NCBI GenBank assembly: GCA_014529385.2
Contig: CM043949.1
Span: 143,793,242 to 143,857,241, forward strand
Source: Adiantum capillus-veneris
Lineage: Eukaryota > Streptophyta > Polypodiopsida > Polypodiales > Pteridaceae
Direction: 5' to 3'
Length of the DNA: 64,000 nucleotides
The position numbers were made by a program, and so were the translations under genes. Under the pieces are notes generated by a model. That model was not told where the DNA came from. It was given only the letters and a program-made list of their open reading frames with translations, and did no database searches. Below are positions 58,836 through 64,000 of the stretch, in pieces (within the stretch, counting starts at the first letter, position 1; every line of letters begins with the position of its first letter).

Positions 58836-59700
58836 CTAATGCATCCTTGAGCGTATTGAAACTGTGATGTTGAGCGGGTCCCCACTAAACATCTTTTCCT
58901 TTTCCTTCCAGTTGATCATCCTGGGAACAACAATATTAGCATAGTTTTTAATGTACCTTCGATAAAAACCTGCAAATCCTAAAAAAATATGTAACTCTTC
59001 CAGATTTCTAGGAGAAGGCCATTTGCGGATTGTATCCACTTTGGATTGATCCATATATAGGCCATAAGCTGAAATAACATGTCCTAGATAGTGAGTTTCT
59101 TTTTTCAAAAAGTCACACTTAGATTCCTTGGCATATAATTTATTTGTTCGTAACAACTCGAACACCTGCCTCATATGTTGTAAGTGTTCTTCTTCAGAAG
59201 CACTATAGACTAGAATGTCATCGAGAAAAACAATGACAAATTTGCCCAAGTACGGCTTCAAGACACTATCCATAAGTGTCATGAATGTTACGGGCACATT
59301 GGTTAACCCAAAGGGCACCACCAAAAACTCGTAGTGTCCAAACCTTGTTCGAAATACAGTTTTGGGTATATCAGCAAGTCGAATACGGACTTGGTGATAA
59401 CCTGAACGCAAGTCTATTTTGTAAAAATGCGAGCATGAGTGAGTTTGTCAAACAACTCATCCACTCGTGGCAATGGGTACTTGTTCTTAACCATAACCGT
59501 ATTTAAGCCACGGTAGTCTACGCACATGCGCATACTGCCGTCTTTTTTCTTCACTAAAAGGATAGGAGAAGCCCGTGGTGAAGAACTCGGTTGTATAAAC
59601 CCTCTGCTAAGGTAGTCACCAAGCTAACGTTCCACCTCAGCAGCTTCAGAGTAACTCATACGGTAGGGCGGTTTACTAACAGGTTTACAGCCTGCAACCA
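58836..59700 (-). pseudogene. reverse transcriptase of family-A Ty3 element
   Basis: ORF 59411-58836 has RSGYHQVRI, TRFGHYEFLVVPFGLTN, the catalytic FLDDILVYS box (about residues 62-70), HLQHMRQVFELLR, LGHVIS and FLGFAGFYRRYI. Upstream, in another frame to about 59700, are sequences matching the RT start (a [11 protein letters not shown]-like stretch around 59530-59500). The frame is lost between these parts and again after the thumb region. Confidence 0.88.
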
Positions 59701-59778
59701 CATTGATGCCATGTTGCACCAATCGTGTCAGCGGTAATACTGGCGGCAAATCATTAGGAAACACATCTTGAAATTCCT

Positions 59779-60490
59779 TTAATAATGTTGTAACTCACTA
59801 GCAATATTTGCTTGTTTGGAAGTAGTCATTGGTGGAAGAGATGAGAGAGAAGCATGCGGCATTGAGGAATTTTCAACAGCTTCAATGCTAGAGAGAAAAT
59901 GAGACAGTGAGTAACACAAGAAAATATCTATTTCATTATCAGAAACGAGATGCATAAGCTCAATTGTACAAATAAATGGTGAAGAAGGTATATCCTTCTC
60001 TCCTAACAACAACACATGTGCGCCATGGGATTTGAACATCAAGTTGTTGTGCTCATAGCTACGCATCAGTGATGGTCCTAGGCTATGCAACCACTCCCTA
60101 CCAAGGACCACGACTGCCCGCTCCATGTTCATAACCTGAAAATCCAAGGATGTAGAGTAACCTTGTACTTCCAACAGAACAGCTCGGACTTGAGTATCCC
60201 AGATCTCAGTGATGGTCTTAGGCTATGTAACCACTCCCTACCAAGGACCACGTCTGCCTGCTCCATGTTCATAAGCTAAAAATCCAAGGATGTGGAGTAA
60301 CTTTCTACTTTCAACGAAACATCTCGGACTTGAGTATCCCAGATCTCAATATCATGTCCATTTCATCATTGCTACCTTGTAGCGGTGGGTTACTCGAAGT
60401 TTGAGGCAATTTGAGTTTTTTCACCAATCCATAATTGATGAAATTGTGAGTAGCACCGTCATCTACCAAGATGCGCACCTTGTGCCTTTG
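59779..60490 (-). pseudogene. protease region of family-A Ty3 element, with internal duplication
   Basis: At about 60480-60420 the minus strand reads VRILVDDGATHNFINYGL, a retropepsin active-site region (DDG where the family usually has DSG). The domain continues into ORF 60174-59779 (QVMNMERAVVVLGREWLHSLGP, the end of the protease). Between them the 140-bp block at 60069-60208 is repeated at 60209-60348, disrupting the fold. Confidence 0.8.
60069..60348. repeat. tandem duplication, 2 x 140 bp, in protease
   Basis: Units start 'gtgatggtc' at 60069 and 60209 and stay about 90% alike. 140 is not a multiple of three, so the duplication shifts the frame. Confidence 0.9.
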
Positions 60491-60659
60491 TCAAGATCCG
60501 TGCATATGTACTAAATCATGTGGTCTGAAGGTCTATTGCCACATGGAAGCTGTGAGACATCATTCATGCACCACCTCGGTGTGTGTTACTTCCACTGTAG
60601 AGAGTCGTGAGAAGTCTCAAGAGGCAGCAGTTGCACCGTGTGCACTTCTTTCTCCTTGC

Positions 60660-60740
60660 CATGAGCAACAGATTTTCCCTTGGGACAATCCTTTCTACCA
60701 TGACCACTTCCGAAACATTGAAAACATAATTTCTCTTTCT
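60660..60740 (-). pseudogene. zinc-knuckle end of gag, family-A Ty3 element
   Basis: One minus-strand frame reads KLCFQCFGSGHGRKDC, a CX2CX4HX4C nucleic-acid-binding knuckle, followed by PKGKSVAHGKEKE. Stops and frame changes separate it from the gag core. Confidence 0.82.
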
Positions 60741-60843
60741 TAGCTTTATCAAAGTCCTAAGAAGAGAGAGGACCTCTGGAGTCCTTGGGTTTTTTAGATG
60801 CGTCTGATTTGGCTACTATAAATTTCCTTTTATTGTGCCCATA

Positions 60844-61697
60844 CTAGGTGCGTGCATTACCATGTGTATTAGCAAGCACGTAAATATTATGTGCTTTATT
60901 TTCATTTGGATCATCGTGAATATGTGCTTTCACAATGGCTTCCTCAAGTGTTTTAGGGTCTTGGGTCTTAACGTGCTTCTTAAGCTCTGGTGTCAAACCA
61001 TGTATAAACCCCCGTACTTGTTGAAAGTTATCTAAGCCTTCCAACTTGAGGATAACATCCCAATAGTGAGATATATATTCAAGCAATGATGGGTATTGGC
61101 GCATGGGACACGTATCCCAAGCCGTCCAATTCCGATCTGCCTCATTGGTAGGCAAAAATTCTTTACGAAACATAGCTTCAAAAGCTTCCCAACTCTGTGG
61201 TATGATATTCTTCTCCTTGAGAGACATCCACCATTTGTAGGCCTTGCCTTCCATAGTTAAGCTCGCTTGCAGGGCTCTAATTGCGTCCGAAGTACACCGT
61301 AAGGTGTGAATTCCATCCCACTTTCTTAGAAAGATATTCATTGCATCCTTATTGCGGTCTCGGTATTCTCCCTTAAAGTCGGTGGTTTGGTGTTTTTCAA
61401 CAGCTCATCCACCTCTTTTGTAGCTAGAGTGTGCAAAGTATTAGCAGTTGGACCTTGCCCTTGATTAGAAGGGCCTAGCCCCTGTGTAGCAACGTGCTCA
61501 TGCATGTTCGTGTTAGGGAGACCCTTGGACTGCTCCATGACTGACATGTGCGTCTGAAGTGCACGAAATTTTTGAATGTCGAGCAATTCATAAGTGTCAT
61601 CACCTACCGTAGCGTCGCAGGTACTCTCCTTGAGAGGATTTGGCCATGGACCATCATGGGGAGGAGCAGGTGTACTTTGCTCAAAATCAAAATTCAT
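60844..61697 (-). pseudogene. gag of family-A Ty3 element
   Basis: Two frames. 61697-61338 is an Asn/Thr/Gln-rich N-terminal part (MNFDFEQSTPAPPHDG). 61341-60844 is the retrotransposon gag core: ALQASLTMEGKAYKWWMSL, WEAFEAMFRKEF, LLEYISHYWDVI, VRGFIHGL. The two overlap by four bases in different frames near 61340, and the sequence context indicates a single-base change there broke one protein. Confidence 0.85.
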
Positions 61698-62463
61698 ATT
61701 GATATCTCAATCCATGGCAACACAGTGTGGTGCAAGGAATAGTCAGAATACCTGAGATTGAGAGCACTTGCAAAGTTTAATTAACCTTTCGAATCCCATC
61801 GAAGTCGATATTATCCAAGTGTTAATCAATCCAAAATATCCGCCGTGTAGAGAATTCCTTAATCCCTTGTAGCCGAATCGATTATGCGTTCGATCGTAAT
61901 CTATTTGAAAAATAATGTCACTTGAGATGCTTTTATTAAATTTTTTCTTTTCTGCAGCTCGTACGTGGAGAATTGGTGTGTGTGTGTGTATTTGACGGCC
62001 CTGCCTTTGATTCCCTTGGATTAATGCTTACCAACTCCCGAAATCAGAGCTCCTTGCTTTAGGTGGGTGTGTATCACCCCTAGTGTCAATAAAGTCCTAG
62101 GGCCAAGGCCTTGGTCATTTTTTAATGTGAACTCAAGGCCTCACAGTCGCCATGGCTGACTGCAGTAGCGCGCAAGGAGGTTGGGAGAGATATGGTGGTC
62201 GGTGCAGGGTGAAACGGGCTTCGTACTTGGGTCGAGTTTTGCTTCCCATCCCGGCGCGATGCCGTAGAGCCCGCAAGGGTGCCATTTGGTGCAGGGTCTA
62301 ACCTCACCGTCTTCCCTCGCAAGAGGTGTTTCCCATGCCTTCGGGCTTGTCTTCCTTCTCATAGGGGATGCTCCACGCCCCCTTGACCCCGACATGCAAA
62401 AAAGCATGCAAAATTGTGTGGCTCCCCTCCTCCACGGCTGTGACATTCCCAAAAAGGAACCTT

Positions 62464-62630
62464 GCTCTTGATACCAATGTTAGACAAGGGGAACTAGAAC
62501 CTAGGAGTCCACCTCCCAACCACCCACTATATAGCCTGGCTCCTAGCCCTTTCCCCTAGTTGGACTCCCTTTCCACACTGTCTAGCCCGGTCTTGCCCTT
62601 TTCTAGTCCGGCCTTGCCATTTTCCTGACA
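62464..62630 (-). mobile_element. 5' LTR and primer site of family-A Ty3 element
   Basis: LTR 62478-62630 (153 bp, TGTCAGGAAAATGG...CTAACA on the minus strand), then TTGGTATCAAGAGC (plus 62477-62464), an iMet-tRNA primer site with one extra base. The next minus-strand sequence is the leader (62463 to about 61700). Confidence 0.87.
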
Positions 62631-62639
62631 GAAACCTAG

Positions 62640-62968
62640 GAGAGAGAGATCAACGAATCAAGTCCCATTGCTAATCTTAGCAAGGAGGATGAGTTTCATG
62701 ATGATGATGATGAGATGGAGATGAAAAATCCCACAATGATGAAGCCAACACATCTACAAATGAGGATCCAATTTTTCTCTTTACTCATTTAGGAGCCATG
62801 GGTTTAGATTTAAATGATGTCACTAGTAGAGATCTTTTTGAAGCCAACACATCTACAAATGAGGATCCAATTTTTCTCTTTACTGATTTAGGAGCCATGG
62901 GTTTAGATTTAAATGATGTCACTAGTAGAGATCTTTTTGAAGATCTACAAATGAAAATTTCTCTTTAA
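62640..62968 (+). pseudogene. unrecognised coding-like fragment with 33-codon tandem duplication
   Basis: A plus-strand reading of acidic, Ser-rich protein (REINESSPIANLSKEDEFHDDDD) changes frame near 62715 and continues as NEDPIFLFTHLGAMGLDLND, LFEANTSTNEDP and a near-exact second copy, ending in a stop at about 62966. The 99-bp unit (62741-62839, 62840-62938) is in frame, with one or a few changes. I do not recognise the family; it could be the 3' end of a retroelement or host gene. Confidence 0.4.
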
Positions 62969-63380
62969 ATTTCATAGATTTTATGTCTAGTAGAGATCTT
63001 TTGAAGTCTATATTTTATTTAGGAGAATTTTGTGTCATGTGGCTCCTTTTACTCAGTGTGTGTGTGTGTGTCTGTGTGTAATTTTATGGAGCATCCTAAT
63101 TTACATTAATCATGTGTATTGTGGTGTGTGGTCGTGTGTCCGACCACCTAGTGTGGGAGGACACTTCTGCTGTTCTTGGCATGTAGCCTTTCCAGTGCTC
63201 AATATAAGGAGCTGCCTCACTCGTTGAGGGCAAGCTGAGTTTGGTCGAGTCTCTCTCTCAAGTGTCTTGCAGTGAGCACACTACATTGGTGGAGACGGCG
63301 GGCAAGGGTTAGTTAGAAATCCTTTTCTTGATTTTCTTGGGGAATACCTACGCCAGCGATGGAAATCTTGCTTGACACTG

Positions 63381-63382
<2 letters not shown>
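62969..63382. other. possible LTR-like or promoter-like sequence
   Basis: GT-run at about 63055-63080, then text with 'caatataagg' (about 63201) and 'acattggtggagac' (about 63283), a pattern reminiscent of a plant LTR with TATA box and downstream primer region. Ends could not be defined. Confidence 0.25.

Positions 63383-63452
<70 letters not shown>
63383..63452. repeat. (GA)n microsatellite, about 70 bp
   Basis: Uninterrupted GA dinucleotides directly upstream of the histone H1 relic. Confidence 0.96.
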
Positions 63453-63453
<1 letters not shown>

Positions 63454-63540
63454 CTATCGCTGCCTACAACTTTCCTCATGTAATTTCGCCAGCTGCATCC
63501 GCTACCCTGCAAAGCAGACTCTCATAGGCCCTTGAAGGTC

Positions 63541-63988
63541 GCCGCGCATAAACCTGCGATTCCAGTACTCCTTAGCTCTAGTCCTAAGAAGGCCAAGCCT
63601 CCTGCTGCCAAGAAGCCCAAGACGGAGTCGCTTCATCCTATCAACGAAGCTATTCTAGCATTGAAGGAGAGATTAGGCTCATGACTAATCGCCATTAGCA
63701 AGTACATCGAGGCTACCTGAAAGTCAAGGAGTCCTATAAGCTCTCACCAGAAGTGAAGAAGGCAACCCCCAAGAAGTTGGGTTTGAAGAAGGCGGCACCG
63801 AAGAGGCCCAAGTGTGCGAAGTCGCCCAAGAAGGCAGCACCCAAAGCCGCTAAACCTGCTGCAACCAAGAAAGGCGACAAGAAGAAGCAGGCAAAAAACA
63901 CTACGACTAATCCTGTGGTGGACGGGGTTGTGAGGACTGCCGAGCCGCACTCAGATGGTAGTGACGATCCTTCTATACAGGGTTGCTA
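63541..63988 (+). pseudogene. histone H1 (linker histone) pseudogene
   Basis: Plus strand. A Lys/Pro/Ala-rich N-terminal stretch (SSSPKKAKPPAAKKPK) leads into the globular GH1 domain (HPINEAILALKERLGS), which is broken by TGA at about 63682. It resumes as AISKYIEAT, meets a second stop, and after a frame change continues as VKESYKLSPEVKKATPKK and a long Lys/Ala/Pro tail to a stop at about 63987. About 25 residues of GH1 (helix III and the wing) are missing between IEAT and VKESYKL. Intact H1 binds linker DNA in chromatin; this copy cannot. No intron is seen, so a processed origin is possible. It lies among retroelements, far from an intact homologue. Confidence 0.8.
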
Positions 63989-64000
63989 GAAGCCCAAAAA

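Larger units (their letters stand above)
57441..62630 (-). mobile_element. Ty3 LTR retrotransposon (family A), 3'-truncated
   Basis: Minus orientation: 5' LTR 62630-62478, iMet primer site, gag, zinc knuckle, protease, RT, RNase H, integrase, ending abruptly within integrase at about 57441. No 3' LTR is adjacent. Pol is clearly related to the family-B element at 37190-38707, and the LTR to those at 19779 and 33624. Gene order PR-RT-RH-INT is that of Ty3/gypsy. Multiple stops and frameshifts make it inactive. Confidence 0.88.

Overview
This is nuclear DNA of a land plant, most likely a vascular plant. The evidence is plant-type LTR retrotransposons (Ty3 elements with tRNA-Asp and tRNA-iMet primer sites, a Ty1/copia element), an En/Spm (CACTA) transposon with a TNP2 transposase, a hAT-like miniature element, LINE-like tails, very long GA/CT microsatellites, a plant glutamate-receptor-like exon and a histone H1 relic. 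I cannot name the species. There are no operons or bacterial features. Host genes are almost absent: the window is an intergenic 'transposon sea' with nested and broken copies, a few gene fragments and one 200-N assembly gap (42467-42666).

Layout. 0-9.4 kb: a 216-bp hAT-like MITE with perfect 8-bp target duplications and a degenerate inverted pair of relatives, a GLR-like first exon (minus), LINE-like tails, a long CT tract, a 149-bp tandem duplication, a roughly 159-bp satellite and A-rich DNA. 9.9-18.3 kb: a degenerate gag-like element, a 3' LTR with its polypurine tract, then a related 5' LTR with a tRNA-Asp primer site, probably parts of two elements of one family. 19.8-33.8 kb: an old degenerate minus-strand Ty3 element (LTRs about 155 bp) that appears to have been split by a young 8.7-kb minus-strand LTR element (22353-31075, TSD TGTAC). 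The young element has two LTRs that look identical and encodes gag, four zinc knuckles and an aspartic protease, but no reverse transcriptase or integrase. 34.7 kb: a short ORF with a DNA-methyltransferase-like SAM-binding motif. 35.1-37.0 kb: a second copy of the 9.9-kb gag-like element.

37.0-42.5 kb: the 3' end of a Ty3 chromovirus (minus), interrupted by a minus-strand Ty1/copia element that runs into the gap. 42.7-48.0 kb: a minus-strand CACTA transposon with a decayed TNP2 gene and a subterminal 28-bp hairpin, inserted next to or within a second CACTA transposase relic. 49.8-54.5 kb: a palindromic Ty3 structure with two LTR-plus-chromodomain arms of about 1.5 kb in inverted orientation around an RNase H-integrase core. 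57.4-62.6 kb: a 3'-truncated Ty3 element (minus) with gag, protease, RT, RNase H and integrase all recognisable but disrupted. 62.6-64 kb: an unrecognised coding-like fragment with an in-frame 33-codon duplication, and a histone H1 pseudogene.

How the parts relate: the young gag-protease element would need reverse transcriptase and integrase in trans. None of the pol regions seen here is intact enough to be an obvious donor, so a helper would lie elsewhere in the genome. The inverted LTR pair and the hairpin-forming sequences are possible sources of double-stranded RNA for silencing; that is inference only.
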